Positions 23,786 through 35,442 are shown, counted from the stretch's first letter. The stretch: 64,000 nt of DNA from Dasypus novemcinctus (GCF_030445035.2 NC_080704.1:23540499-23604498), one strand, 5' to 3'. Notes: generated by a model from the sequence alone, not told the origin. Numbers and translations are program-made.

Positions 23786-24099
23786 ACCATATTTTCAAAT
23801 AACTCAAGTAAGTATTACAAATGGTTGTGTGATTCATTCAATTACTATTAAAAATTTGGCTTCATAGTGCTTTTCTATACCCCAGGATTAGAAATAATTC
23901 CTGCCAGAACAATCTACTTTATGGGTTACAGAATAGTAAAATGCTGAAGCTGTAAGTGACTTATAGGCACAGTTCTATCAGGCAACCCCTAAACTCTAGG
24001 CTTTGACTATGTAAACTATAAATGTTGGGTGGGGGTGGGGGTGATTCTCATTCACCAGGTAGTTCTTGTCCAGATGTACACAGGTGGATTCAAATTCCT

Positions 24100-24175
24100 T
24101 GGTGTGGACCATTGACCATGAGGTGCAGCGGTGCTCAGAGATATAGTCACCAAATGCAATGAATGTCTCATGAAA
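24100..24175 (+). repeat. G-tract family fragment
   Basis: About 75 bp ('ggaccattgaccatgaggtg', 'caccaaatgcaatgaatgtc') match the 3' part of the G-tract family in plus orientation, as in 37336-37740. A separate G-rich stretch at 24027-24043 lies on the wrong side to be its terminus. Confidence 0.6.
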
Positions 24176-24359
24176 AAAAAATTCCTTAGAAATATAATTT
24201 AGGGACTGATGTTTACAATTTTCCCCCAACCCACACTCAGTCTCTTAAAATAAGGTTCAGTACCACGACAGAACAGCATAATGTAGTAGATTGAATAGTG
24301 TGTATTTGTGTTCCCAATTACTTTTGCTTTATTGTTTGATGGTGTGTTTTCTGCTTTTT

Positions 24360-24560
24360 GTTGCCTTGGGCAACATCTCTAAGCCTCAGTTTTTTTAATC
24401 CATATAATGTGGATAACAATAATATCTGCACTAGTTCCTCACAGGTTTGTTATGAGAATAAATAAGATAATAAATGTGAGATTGTGTGGACATCTTTAAA
24501 GGACTTTACAAATCCAAGATGTTCTAGTAACATAAAACAATAAATTATTTTTATTGATTC
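24360..24560 (+). repeat. MIR SINE
   Basis: 'ctctaagcctcagtttt', 'gtggataacaataatatctgcac', 'tgttatgagaataaataagataat' and 'ttaaaggactttacaaa' follow MIR order. Confidence 0.8.
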
Positions 24561-24654
24561 CCTACTGAGTGTAACTCTTAATGTTTTTTGGGTATGATGG
24601 GCTTGGGAGCAGGAGGAGAAGAGATGGGAAACAGAAGAAATAAAAGGAGACTAG

Positions 24655-24770
24655 TTACAATGGTTCTCGTCCTAGGCTTGCCATTGATATCACCTGTGAT
24701 GCTTTATAAACCATTCATGAACCTGGAAATTTTAATTCAAGAGGACTGGAATGGGTCCAAGTGATTGTGG
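24655..24770 (+). repeat. MER5A-like DNA transposon fragment
   Basis: 'aatggttctcgtcctaggc' and 'atcacctgtgatgctttataaa' match the left half of MER5A, a non-autonomous hAT-Charlie element. Confidence 0.6.
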
Positions 24771-24808
24771 TGTGAAAAGAATGGAGGGTCACTGGTGCAT
24801 AGCATAGT

Positions 24809-24990
24809 GCAGTGGTTTTTCAACTTGAGTGTGCATCAGATTTCCCCGGGGAGTTTGAGAAAAATGATCAGCCTGGAGTACCCCCATATATTCTCACCAC
24901 AGAGATGCCAATTTGGCAGGTATGGATGGGGCCCAGGAATCTGCCTTATTGATGAGTCCCCCAGGTGATTCTGATGCAGGTGGTCCATGG
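24809..24990 (+). repeat. MER5A DNA transposon
   Basis: Near full length (about 180 bp): 'gcagtggtttttcaacttg' left terminus, central 'gcccaggaatctgcc', and 'caggtgattctgatgca' on the right. Typical MER5A order. Confidence 0.8.
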
Positions 24991-25034
24991 CAAGAGTGAC
25001 CACATAATTTATAATCCAAATTGGGACACTTTTG

Positions 25035-25400
25035 AGAGATTTATTAGTCTGGGTCCTCTGAGGAGCAGATAACAAAATGGAACTAGATGTTAAGAAATGT
25101 GTTCAGGGAAATGCCTGTGAGAGAAAATAGGGAGAAAGCAGGAAAAGGCTGGAAGTGCTGTCAGATCTCAACGCAGCACTTCAGTCTAGGGTGTCCTCTA
25201 ACCAAAGGCAGTCATTAGGGAAATTGTGCTTCACCCAGGAACTGGTGGGTGGCTGGCAGCAGTCCACGGGAGGAGTAGCCACAGCACAAGCACGGGATAG
25301 ATTTCAGAGCATAGTACCCCAGGCTAGTGGTCAATTAAGCTCTCTGTAGTTGGAGATTTGAGAGACGCATTCTCATAACCACCACAAAAGAGGGCATTCT
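25035..25400. repeat. Unassigned interspersed repeat R2, copy 2
   Basis: 'gtctgggtcctctgaggagcag', 'gagagaaaatagggagaaag' and 'gtgggtggctggcagcag' parallel the copy at 20890. Class not determined. Confidence 0.6.
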
Positions 25401-26604
25401 TAATCATTTCACAGGGTCACCAAATATAAACTGGAACTAGCCTGCTCAAAGCAGGGTATTTTCTCATGGCCCACACTTGAGAGACGTAATGGACAGGGGC
25501 TTGAGTGTTGTAATCAGTGGCCATGGATATGGAAGCAGTTTTCAAAATACCCTAAGTAGTGTACCACTGATTCCTAGGACAACCTAATTAACCACATAAA
25601 CTTCAGATTGTTCACTGCTAAAATGGAAATATACGGAACCTGGCTGCCTTACCAGTTATGCAGAGAAAAACAAATTATATACATGAAGCCTTAACATAAA
25701 AAAGGCTCAGTCAATGATACCACTAGTACTTTTCTGGTTTCTCCAGAGACAATGTACACTGAAAAAATATTCAGTCCATACATTCTAGCTCCAAATTATA
25801 ACCGGTAGCAGCCCACGAGGTCTCAGTGTTGTAGCGGTGAGGAGTGGACAGCAGCAGGCAGACCTTTTCTTCAGAATTTACTGGCTGCCTGAGTTGAGAT
25901 TTGAACAATTAGCAAAGCAAACTCAGCCCCATGGGAATGACATTGTGTAAGGGCATGATCAGCTCTTTAGCAGGCCTGGTGTTAATGGCTTCTCCATGTT
26001 AAGTCAAAAATAGTTTCTAGCCTCGCTTTTAAATCACTGACTTTTTAATCACATACCTCCTTTCCCCTTCCCATGTCTGGGCGCAAAAGAAAGCATTTTT
26101 TGAAACTGCAGAGTATGAACCCTCCCATGACAATACACAAGCCAAACTGATGGAATTAGCTATAAGTCTATACATTAAGGCTAGAGGTTACGAAATAGTG
26201 AGATATGTCTGGGAGGGAGTTTTTTCTATTTTTTTTCCTAACATGCTTCTATTCAGAAAGAACACTTCAAAATCTTACTGCTTGTAATTTGAAAAAGTTT
26301 TCTTTATGCACTGATGTTAAGCCCACTCTGAAAAGAGATATTCAATTGCTACTAAACCTGACAGATTTTTATTGTCTTAATTAGCTAAAAATGCCCTTTT
26401 TGAACTTGGGTTAATTCCAGCTATTAATTTACCCCCTGGAGAGCAAATTTGCCAAACTTGTTCACTACTTGTCCCTGTGAACAAGCAATTATCCAATGGT
26501 ATTCTCAACACTCTCTCTACCAGTTTTTGGTTTCTTTTTCTCTCCTAATAATCCAGATGTGCCTGATTATAGAGCTTTTCCCCCCTAAGCAAGTCTTCTT
26601 TATT
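25401..26604. other. Unassigned DNA, possibly constrained segment
   Basis: No recognised repeat or gene over 1.2 kb. The part at 26340-26460 is rich in homeodomain-like cores (TTAATTAG, TTAATTCC, TATTAATTTA) beside a CTAAAAATG MEF2-like site. Function is inference only. Confidence 0.35.
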
Positions 26605-27714
26605 ACTCTTTTTTTAAATAGTTTTAATTGAGATATATTTCAGATACCATACAATTCACCCATTTAAGGTGTACCATAAGTGTTTTTTTTAGTGTATTCA
26701 CAGAGATGTGCATCCACCATCCACAAAAGAAATCCCATACCCCTTAGGCCTCATCCTTAAGCCCCTCATTGTCCCCAGCTATAGGTAACCACTAATCTAC
26801 TCTCTAACTCTGTGGATTTGACTATTCTGGACATTTCATATGAAGGGAATCATATGACATGTGGCCTTTTGTTATTGGCTTCTGTCACTTAGCATAATGT
26901 TTTCGAGGCTCATCCATGTCGTAGCATGTATCAGTACTTCAGTTCTTTTTATTGCCGAATAATATTCCATTGTATGGATAACCACATTTTATTTCTTCAT
27001 TCGTCGGTATATGGACACTTGGTTGCTTCCACAGTTTGACTATTATGAATAATACTGCTATGAACATTCATGTACAAATTTTGGGGGGACATATGTTTTC
27101 ATTTCTCTTGGATATATTCCTCGGAGTGGAGATTTTGAGTCACATGGTAACTCTATGTCTAACCATTTGAGGAACTGCCAGACTGTTTTCCCAAGTGGCT
27201 ACACCATTTTACATTTCCAATTGCAGTGTATGAGTACTCTGATTTCCCCACATCCTTGGCAATTGTTATTATCTGTCTTTTTCATTATAGCCATCAGTAT
27301 TAGTCAGCCAAAGGGGTGCTGAGGAAAAGTTCCAGAAATCTGTTGGCTTTTATAAAGGCTATTTATTTGAGCCAAAAGCTTACAGTTCCAAGGTTCTAAA
27401 GAGTCCAACTCAAGGCTTCTTTCTTACCAAAGTCAGCTGCCACATGTTGAAGCAAGATGGCCTGTGATCTCTGCTTGGTCTCCCCTTCCTTCTTTCTCTT
27501 AAGGCTCCATGGGCCCAGCTTCTGATCTCAGCTGTAGGCTAGCATAAGGGCTCGTCTCTCAGGGCTTCCTATATCAGTTTGGTATAGGGCTCATTTCTTT
27601 CCAGGCTTCTTCCGCTGCTCAGCTGCTCAGCTGCAGACTATCAAGCAAATGGCTCAGCTCTCTCCAGGGCTGCAGGATCAAACATGATAGCTCTCTCCTC
27701 TTCCATATGTCTTC

Positions 27715-28339
27715 TTCTTTTAGCAGAACAATTTATTTAGTTCTTCTTTGATTTATTTTTTTAACTTTCTTTTTATATATTTTATTTAATTTTTTAATTA
27801 TCTTTTTTAAAGTTAATAGATCACACAAAACATTACATTGAAAAACATGAGATATTCCCATATACCCCACTCTCCACCACCCCACCCACATTATTTTTAT
27901 TGTATTCTTTGAAGATACATAGATCACAAAAAAGGTTACATTAAAAAACATGAGGTTCCCATATACCCCCCACTCTCCCACCCCACTTCTCCCACATCAA
28001 CAACATCTTTTATCATTGTGGCACAGTCATTCATTTGGTGAATACATTTTAGAGCACTGCTGCACCACATGTAGTTTACACTCTCCCCCAGACCATTCAG
28101 TGGGTTATGGCAGGATATATGTCCAGTATCTGTTCCTGCAATATCATTTAGGACAACTCCAAGTCTTGAAAATGACCCCGCATCACATCTCTTCTTCCCT
28201 CTCCCTGCCCTCAGCAACTACCATGGCCACTTTTTCCACATCAACGCTACAATTTCTTCCATTACTAATCACAATAGTTCCATAGTAGAATATCAGTAAG
28301 TCCACTCTAAACTATATTTTATTCCTCCATCCTGTGGAA
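27715..28339 (-). mobile_element. G-tract family retroposon with doubled 3' end
   Basis: A 625-bp 5'-truncated retroposon with a perfect 12-bp duplication CCATATGTCTTC at 27703-27714 and 28340-28351, inserted in an LTR. The terminal segment occurs twice in the same orientation, at about 27808-27892 and 27905-27990, each with 'agatcacaaaa', '(g)ttacatt(g/a)aaaaacatgag' and 'cccatatacccc'. The minus-strand frames at 27733-28217 read through this duplication and are not a gene. Confidence 0.9.
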
Positions 28340-28340
28340 C

Positions 28341-28440
28341 CATATGTCTTCCTGAGTGTTCGTTTATATAGGCCCACCAAATGGGCAGGGATTCAACCTG
28401 AGTCATGCCTTACTGACGCTGTCAAATCAAAAACACTAAA
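28341..28440 (-). repeat. Continuation of split LTR
   Basis: Here the LTR resumes after its insertion with 'gttcgtttatataggcccacc', the reverse complement of the TATA-like region seen at 21822 and 30118 in the sense copies. Confidence 0.8.
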
Positions 28441-29132
28441 TTGATTTTATCAAGTAAACATAGAACCTTTGAATTTAATACAATTAAAGGGTATCACATC
28501 CAGAGGAATAGTCCAGTTTGCAAACATCATCTTTCTCTTTTTTGGGGAGTCATAATAATATCAAACTGCCACACCATCCTAGTGGGTATGAAATGTCAAC
28601 TCATGATTTTGATTTGCATTTCCCTGATGATTAATGATATTGAGCATCTTTTCATGTACTATATTGGTCATTTATACATCTTCTTTAGAGAAATGTCTAT
28701 TTAGATCCTTTGCCCATTTCTAAATTGGATTATTTGTCTTTTTATTATGGATTGTAGGAACTCTTCATATATTCTAAATACAAGCCTCTTATCAGATATA
28801 CGATTTGCAAACTTTCTCCTATTCTTTTTGCTTTCTTGATGATATCCTTTGAAGCAAAAATTTGTAAATTTTCATGAAGTACAAATTATCTATTTTTAAA
28901 AATTTTGCTGCTTGTGCTTTTGTGTCACATCTAAAAAACCATTAACAAAAGCTTACTCCTATATTTTCTTCTAAGTGTTTTATAGTTTTAGCTCTTATGG
29001 GTTGGTCTTTTATCCATTTTGAGTCCAACTTCATGCTTTTGCATGTTAATATCCACTTGTCCCAACACCATTTGTTGACAAGACTATTTTTCCCCATTGA
29101 ATTTTCTCAGTATCCTTGTCAAAAAGCTATTG

Positions 29133-29346
29133 CTGGGAGCAGATGTGGCTCAAGAGGTTGAGTGACTGCTTCCCACATCAAAAGTCTTGGGTTCAGTTCC
29201 CAGTGCCTCCTTAAAACAAACAAACAAGCAAAAAACAACAAGCTAACAACAGACAATTTAGGAGAGCTGATGTGGCTCAGTGGTTGAATGCTGGCTTCCC
29301 ACATACGAGGTCCTGGGTTCAAGCCCCAGCCTTGGTACCTGAAAAA
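29133..29346 (+). mobile_element. DAS SINE with two tRNA-like heads
   Basis: Two heads in tandem: the first near 29135 ('agatgtggctcaagaggttg', 'gggttcagttccc'), an A/C-rich linker, and the second near 29264 ('agctgatgtggctcagtgg', 'gggttcaagcccc'), ending in polyA. AAAAAGCTATT at 29121-29131 and AAAAGAGCTATTA at 29347-29359 look like one shared target duplication, so the pair may have moved as a dimer. Confidence 0.75.
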
Positions 29347-29472
29347 AAAAGAGCTATTATCCATAAAGGAATGGGCTATTTCTGGACTCTCAATTGTATT
29401 TCATTGATCTTTATGTATACCCTTATACCAGTACCACACTGTCTTGATTACTGTAGTTTTGTAGTCAGTTTT

Positions 29473-29568
29473 TTGTTTGTTTTGTTTTTTAGGAAGTACT
29501 GGGGATTGAACTAGGACCTTGCACATGCAATGCAGGTACTCAACCACTGAGCTACATCCACTCCCCTT
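29473..29568 (-). mobile_element. DAS SINE head monomer
   Basis: Short inverted copy: T-rich on the left, 'gggattgaactaggacct' (B-box reverse) and 'ccactgagctacatccactccc' (A-box reverse) on the right. TAGTCAGTTTT at 29462-29472 and TAGTAAGTTTT at 29569-29579 form an 11-bp duplication with one change. Confidence 0.85.
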
Positions 29569-29914
29569 TAGTAAGTTTTGAAATCAGGAAGTGTGAGTTA
29601 CTGCAACTTTGTTCTTTTTCAAGATGCTAATTTATTTTGGGTCCCTTGTACTTCCACGTGAATGTTGGGGTCACCTTTTCAATTTATGCAAAGAAATCAG
29701 CTGGGATTTTGATAGGGTTTTCTTTAACCTATAGATCAATTAGGGGAACAGTGCCATCTTAATAACATTAAATCTTCCAATCCATGAACATAGGATGTCT
29801 TTCCATTTATTTAACTTCTTTAACTTGTTTCAATAATGTTTTGTAGCTTTCAGAGTACAGTTTTGCAGTTCTTTTCTTAAATTTATTTCTAAATAATTTA
29901 TTCTTTTTGATGCT

Positions 29915-30542
29915 TGTAGCAGTTTTATATTATTTATGAATTCCAAAAAAAGATATTTTATTATTTTTGTAAACTGGTCTGTTCCTCTGGGTATGATCCC
30001 CATTGATTATATTAGATTCAGCTCTGATGCCTTTGGTTAAATTACGTTAAGATTAGGACTTTGATTTGGCCACATCATTAGGCTGTGTGTGGTTGTGTTC
30101 CTGCCCCCTTTGGTAGGCTATATAAACAGATGCTCAATCAAGAACATGGAAGCAGGAACACAGAGAAGAACACAGAGGAAGAGAGATAGCTCCATAGACA
30201 CAGCAGAGGCCCCAGGAAGAGAGATGAGCCTGGTAGTTTACAGCTGAAGAGAACAAAACAGCTGAAAAGCCCTGAGAGAGGAGCATGATGCCAGCCTTCA
30301 GCTAAGATTGGAAGAATCTGGGACCACGGAGCCTTAAGAGGAAGAAGGAAGGCTGAACCCTTGCAGACATTGCCCAACTTCTTGCTTCACCATATGGCAA
30401 CAGAATTTGGTGAGGAAGTAACTTTGAGTTAGACTCTTTAGGGCCTGGTAACTGTAAGCTTCCACCCCAAATAAATATCCTTTGTAAAAGCCAACAGATT
30501 TCTGGTACTTTTTATTTAGCACCCCTTTGGCTGACTAACACA
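29915..30542 (+). mobile_element. Solo LTR, ERVL-like, 628 bp
   Basis: Best-defined LTR of the window. It begins TGTAGCAGTTTTATATT, ends GGCTGACTAACACA, and is flanked by a perfect 5-bp duplication ATGCT at 29910-29914 and 30543-30547. A TATA-like 'ggctatataaacagatg' lies near 30116 and CCCAAATAAATATCC near 30467. The insertion interrupts L1 ORF2 text ('ctttttgatgct' then 'attgtaaatgg'). The 79-codon minus frame is a shadow. Confidence 0.92.
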
Positions 30543-30626
30543 ATGCTATTGTAAATGGAATTGTTTTCTTATAGAGGTTTATGTTTTTAATTGAAAGTTT
30601 CACAAAGGCTCTTTCTTTCAACTTTA

Positions 30627-30657
30627 TTTATTTATTTATTTTTCTCCCGTCCACCCC
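30627..30657 (-). mobile_element. 31-bp DAS SINE tail insertion
   Basis: Only 'tttatttatttatttt' plus 'tctcccgtccacccc' (the DAS-III 3' end, inverted) lies between a perfect 14-bp duplication TTCTTTCAACTTTA at 30613-30626 and 30658-30671. It is an extremely 5'-truncated retroposition. Confidence 0.85.
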
Positions 30658-30671
30658 TTCTTTCAACTTTA

Positions 30672-31535
30672 GATTGAAACTTTTGAGTTCAGGAATGATT
30701 ATGAACATGAGAATATCCCAATTTGAGCTTACCCATTTCAGACGGCAGCAGGGCAATGTCCTGTCCCATCTAAAAGATGTGATATATTCTTCCAGTTACT
30801 AGGAGTGTCACCACCAATTAATTTGTTTTCAAGGCTGCTTCCGTGAAAACTCAGGTCTGTGTTGGTCTCTTTCTTTAGAGCCTCATCCACAACTCCCTAG
30901 AGTTTTCCTAAGGCATGCCAGCTTTCCTGATGTTCCTTCCCTACCTAAAGACAACCAGTATGGTCTCATGCCTGGGCTTACTTTTGTTGACCAGGACCCT
31001 GAATCCCTCATTCTCAAATACCTGCCCCCCATTCCACACAATAATCTTTCTGTGTAATGGCATTTTCCTTAACACAGCAGTCAGGGTTTTAGGGGGTTAA
31101 GGCATTGCCTTGCCAGAGACCCTGGAGACTATGGTGAGAGGATAGTGGGGACAGGAGATGTAGCCATGGATACATTTCCATAGGTCCCAGGGGTACAGAA
31201 GGACTTTAATGAGAGACAGACACAGAGGCAGAGGGCAGATCAAGGAATAAGGTAAATGAAAAAAGGCCATAAGCAGGTGTTAGTGCAAGAGTAGTCAATA
31301 GAGCAGACTGAGATGTGTTCATGGGGGAGGGTTCAGGGCAGGATCAACAGATAAGACAGGCAGTGGATTGAGCAAAGTGCCGAAGTCAGGACAGAGCCAG
31401 GCCTGAGGCAGTAGCATGAGAACTGGCATGAATTCAGGTCTTAGCTGTTTCCTTTAATCATCATTAGGTCAGCTTCTCTCTCTTGAGGCTACCCTCAAAG
31501 GTTCCAAGGTCTTAAAGGGTCCAGCTTTCTAGTAT
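30672..31535. other. Unassigned non-coding DNA
   Basis: No recognised repeat or gene. Frames at 30581-30802 and 30915-31100 are without motifs; the first crosses the SINE tail. Confidence 0.4.
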
Positions 31536-31579
31536 CAGTCAGTGTTCAATCAGAGAAGTAAAATCATTAGGAGATATCT

Positions 31580-31672
31580 CTGTGGCTATCTCTATCTCTA
31601 TCCCTATTTATCTCTATCCCCATTACTATCTCTATCTCTATATCTATAAAGATAGATATATTAAGGGATTTA
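31580..31672. repeat. (TCTATC)n microsatellite
   Basis: Imperfect hexamer array 'tatctctatctctatc' lying within repeat R1. Confidence 0.9.
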
Positions 31673-32107
31673 TTATAAGTATTTGACCTTATGCAACTGT
31701 GGAAACTGATTAATCAGTCTATATGAGGCTGTTGATTCTGAGTCTGGTGCTGGAACTCAAAGTCTCAAGGCTAGAAGTCAGGAAATAAAGATAAAATTGA
31801 AGTAGAGGAAACAAAGATAAACTGAAACCTGCAAGGTTGGGCTAGAACCCATGAAGATAGACTGGAACCATGCTGGTATCTCATCATCTTCAAGCCTCCA
31901 ATTTTGATGATGGGGATTTCCTGTAGAAGTTGGCACCCTTTGTCTCAGAGCTAAATATACAACTGACCCAGGGTTTAGAGAAGCTGTAGGAGGATCTGAC
32001 AGGAGCTGGAGAAGCTGTGGACCTGGTTGCTGCCCCACACCAACAAGACAATGTAGCAGATAAAAGCCTATATGAACTGCAATAGTGCTTTGTACTCTGC
32101 ATTGATC

Positions 32108-32835
32108 TTTCTCTTTTTTTTCTTTTTTTTAATGTTACATTAAAAAAATATAAGGTCCCCATATACTCCCCACTCCCCTCACCCCAACCCCACTCCTCCC
32201 ACATCAACAACCTCTTTCATCATCATGGGACATTCATTGCATTTGGTGAATACATCTTGGAGCACTGCTGTACCACATGGATAATGGTTTACATTGTAGT
32301 TTACACTCTCCCCCAGTCCACCCAGTGGGCCATGGAAGGACATACAATGTCCAGCATCTGTCCCTGTAGTACCACCCAGGACAACTCCAAGTCCTGAAAA
32401 TGCCCCCACATCATATCTCTTCTTCCTTTTCCCTACCCTCAGCAGCTACTGTGGCCACTCCACATCAGTGCTACAATTTCTTCCATTACTAATAAAAATA
32501 GTTCCATAGTAGAATATCAGTAAGTCCACTCTAATCCATACTCTATTCCTCCATCTTGTGGACCCTGGGATGGTGATGTCCACTCCACCTCTATATCGAG
32601 AATGGGCTTAGATTCCACATGGATGATGGATGCAATTCTCCTGCTTGCAGTTGTAGGCACTCTTGGCTCCCTGGTGTGGTGGTTGACCTACTTCACCTCC
32701 CTGTTAGCTGGCCGGGGTAAATCCATCAAACCAGAGGGTAGGAGTTGCAAGTCTGCTGAGGCTCAGGGCCTACCTGTCACATGGACAGTCCAGAGATTCA
32801 GGTCTCCTGAATATACACCAACCCCAGCACCAAGA
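32108..32835 (-). mobile_element. G-tract family retroposon
   Basis: T-rich left end ('tttttttaatgttacatt'), then C-runs (reverse of the G-rich terminus) at 32157-32203 and the family landmarks through 'cagtccagagattcagg' near 32796. It interrupts repeat R1, whose text resumes at about 32836. The 76-codon minus frame 32409-32179 aligns with frames in the copies at 13615-13358 and 28217-27936. Confidence 0.85.
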
Positions 32836-32965
32836 GTAAAAATATGGCTCTGCTTCATTTCCATATTCCAAACTTTGGGCAAAATGTCTTTTGTGACCCA
32901 TGCTAATGCAGAATTATGCAGGGAAAGAAATTCTGGAGAGATGTAGTTCCAGGTTAGTGATTCTG

Positions 32966-35442
32966 ACACAAAAGAAATCTTTTGTGCTTGTCAACATAGA
33001 TCATGTTTCTCAGGAAAAACACCTTACTCTTCCAGAATCACTTGATGTAACATCCTCAGTGAAAGACCCTAGTAGATGGGTAAGAGCTGCCTCAAGTCCT
33101 TCTGGGGGAAGAGTCTTGATGGCTGCCATATCAAGTGAAGCTCTGAAAAGCATTTCATACTTGAAGAGCTACCATAAAAGACTGAAGTAATAAAATTATA
33201 AGGATGGAATTTCCCATTTCAATGGCATTGAATAGGTCCATAACTACAATTCCCAATCATAAGGCTAGCCCTTTATGTTCTCATGGAGCATGCTATATAG
33301 TTTCATCTACATTTTAACCAGAAGCTATTCTCCTGTGAAATTTATTCTTAAGTAATACGGAATGGAGCAAGTAAAGAGGATTACGATTGCCTGATGTTCA
33401 TAACTAGGCCTTCCTTAATGATGTGACCACAGCTCTCCAAACAAAAGTAAGAGTATTTTCTTGAAGTGCAAATAGACATAGGATGGTGGGACTACCTATA
33501 CCTCCTTAAGGCAAATGAATTCCCTTCCTTTAGACATTTATTTAGGATATTTTTACATTGTAAAAATGATTGCACTCAGCACTAGCCATTTAATTTCCTT
33601 GCTTGCTTTATTTGTAATCATTGTTAATGAATAGAGATAGAAAAGCACAACAAAAGAACAACATTACTGACTTTGGATGGTTATATAAAACTAGTTTAGA
33701 GTTTGAGAAGTTTCCAAGAATAAAAAGAATTATAGGTTGGCCTTGCAAATTGTCAATTGCCCTGGGCCAAACATGATTTATACACACAGTAAAAGATTGT
33801 TTGTTTCTTGTTATGCCCTAGGATTCCATTTCTCTTCTAATAACTGACACCCCACTCCATACATATAAACCCACCCCCATTACCAGCAACTTTAAAAAAT
33901 AAAAACAGACCTTTGCAATGTTTGTATCATAGTAAATGTTGTATGCTTATCTGCAAAAAAATGGCCTAGGTGGATTTTCCCAATAAACTGTAAGCCAAGC
34001 ATATTTTGGTTTCTTCAAGAGAGAAAAATCTCATCTTAAACACGAGGGAACAAGATCATGAACTATTTATCTAGAATGGAAAATATATTTTTCCTCATCA
34101 AAATCTATAACCTATATCTTTCTCTGGAGTAAGTAGTCATGGTAACTAGATACCTGCTTTTTTTAAAAACTTCTTTCCTAGATAATTCTCCTAGTTAGGA
34201 ACCCCTTTGGAACCAGAATGCCCTATATTCTTAATGACTCAGAGAGCCAGATTTATCCCTCTAGCTTCATCCCTGTTGAAATCCCATTAGAGAAGATGGC
34301 CTATTGTTACATTTCCACTGCAAATTGCATACCCGATATTTCAGGACACTTAATAATTAAGAGAGCAGCGTGACTCCCAAGTAATTGCAAAATGATTTAA
34401 TGGCAATTGACAAATTCACCTATACTTCTGATCCAATAGCTTCCCAACTTAAGAGGAATAGGTGCCACTAAAATGTGCCAGGACCCATTCAAAGAATTAT
34501 ATGGAGGAGGACAACTGCAGTTACTGCAGATTAGAGAAAACCAGGCAAAAAAAGAGCAGACCATCTCTAAAACTGTCCTATAATTGGGAGAATACTCTAC
34601 ACAGTATTTGGGCATGCTTGTGCGGTCTTTGTGATGTTTGTCACATATTTATTATCTTCGCCCAAATTATATATCTCCTTTAATTCTGTATTTTTCGTGG
34701 GGAGGGATTGTTTGTTTTGTTTTGTTTTGCAAATAGAATGTCTGGTGGGAAATAGATGGCTCCTAATTTTAGAAAACACAGTCTAAAATACTGGAGTAAT
34801 GGAAAGTCAAGGATGGTTAGAATTAGCAACCAGATCACTAGACTTTTGAAATTGATGCTTAATCCATACTGACTTTCCCTAATAGTCTTGCTAGGCCTGT
34901 TTATTTTCACCTTTGACTGGAAAACATACTTTTGACTTCATTTTTCTAAGTTTCAAATAAGGGAGCCTTGGTTGGTTTGTGGGATTTGGCTTCAATTAAA
35001 AGTGCAAACTTTGGCCTTGTCTACATTTCAGCAATTAGTAGCAGTAGCTATCACAGTTATAACCTTTTCAGTTATAAATATGATATACCTGAGGATATCA
35101 TATTTTTAAAAAAATTAATAGATCCTTTGAATCTATAGAAAAATAAGCAATTTTATTGTACTATATACAATGTATTGTGTATAGGAATCAGAGTTTAGTG
35201 AGGTAACAAGGAAGGCTTGATTAAATCCCCTCCCAAGAACCACTGCTATCTTAATTCTGTAGAATTTTAAAAAATTAGTTCTCAATTTCAAGACTTTCCT
35301 TGAATCAGTAACAAAATTAGTCTGATAATCATTTTTCTCTGATTCTTAAAATCTCTCCATATAAATGCCACTTACCATTAAGATCACCAGTGACTAGTTT
35401 TGCATTTTCTTTTGCCAGCAAGTCATGTTTGTTAAAACTATG
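32966..35442. other. Unassigned DNA, AT-rich, possible conserved segment
   Basis: About 2.5 kb with no recognised repeat. At 34340-34430 the sequence is dense in homeodomain/POU-like cores (TTAATAATTAAG, TAATTGCAAAAT, AATTGACAAATT). Several 60-77 codon frames on both strands overlap and are unsupported. Confidence 0.35.

Larger units (their letters stand above)
27296..28573 (-). mobile_element. Solo LTR, ERVL-like, split by retroposon
   Basis: Inverted LTR with ends AGTATTAGTCAGCC (left) and AAACTGCCACA (right). It has a perfect 5-bp duplication CCATC at 27291-27295 and 28574-28578. The two LTR halves are 27296-27714 and 28340-28573; between them a G-tract retroposon is inserted. The shared 'CTTTTATAAAGGCTATTTATTTG' polyadenylation block lies near the left end, as expected for the minus orientation. 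Confidence 0.9.
26605..30610 (-). repeat. L1 3' region carrying nested insertions
   Basis: Plus-strand landmarks of a minus-strand L1 3' end run in order: 'gttttaattgagatatatttcagataccat', 'attgccgaataatattccattgt', 'cttggcaattgttatt', then after an LTR 'ccctgatgattaatgatattgag', 'tatcagatatacg', 'cccaacaccatttgttga', 'tcttgattactgtag' and 'gtagctttcagagta'. Insertions inside it are an LTR (27296-28573), DAS SINEs (29133-29346 and 29473-29568) and a solo LTR (29915-30542). No intact ORF2 frame. Confidence 0.85.
31536..32965. repeat. Unassigned interspersed repeat R1, copy 1 (split)
   Basis: Shares 'gattctgagtctggtgctgg', 'caagcctccaat', 'ttgtgacccatg' and 'agttccaggttag' with 49140-49835, in the same order and orientation. 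A TATCTC microsatellite (31580-31672) has expanded near its left end, and a G-tract retroposon (32108-32835) is inserted in it. Family name not determined. Confidence 0.7.
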
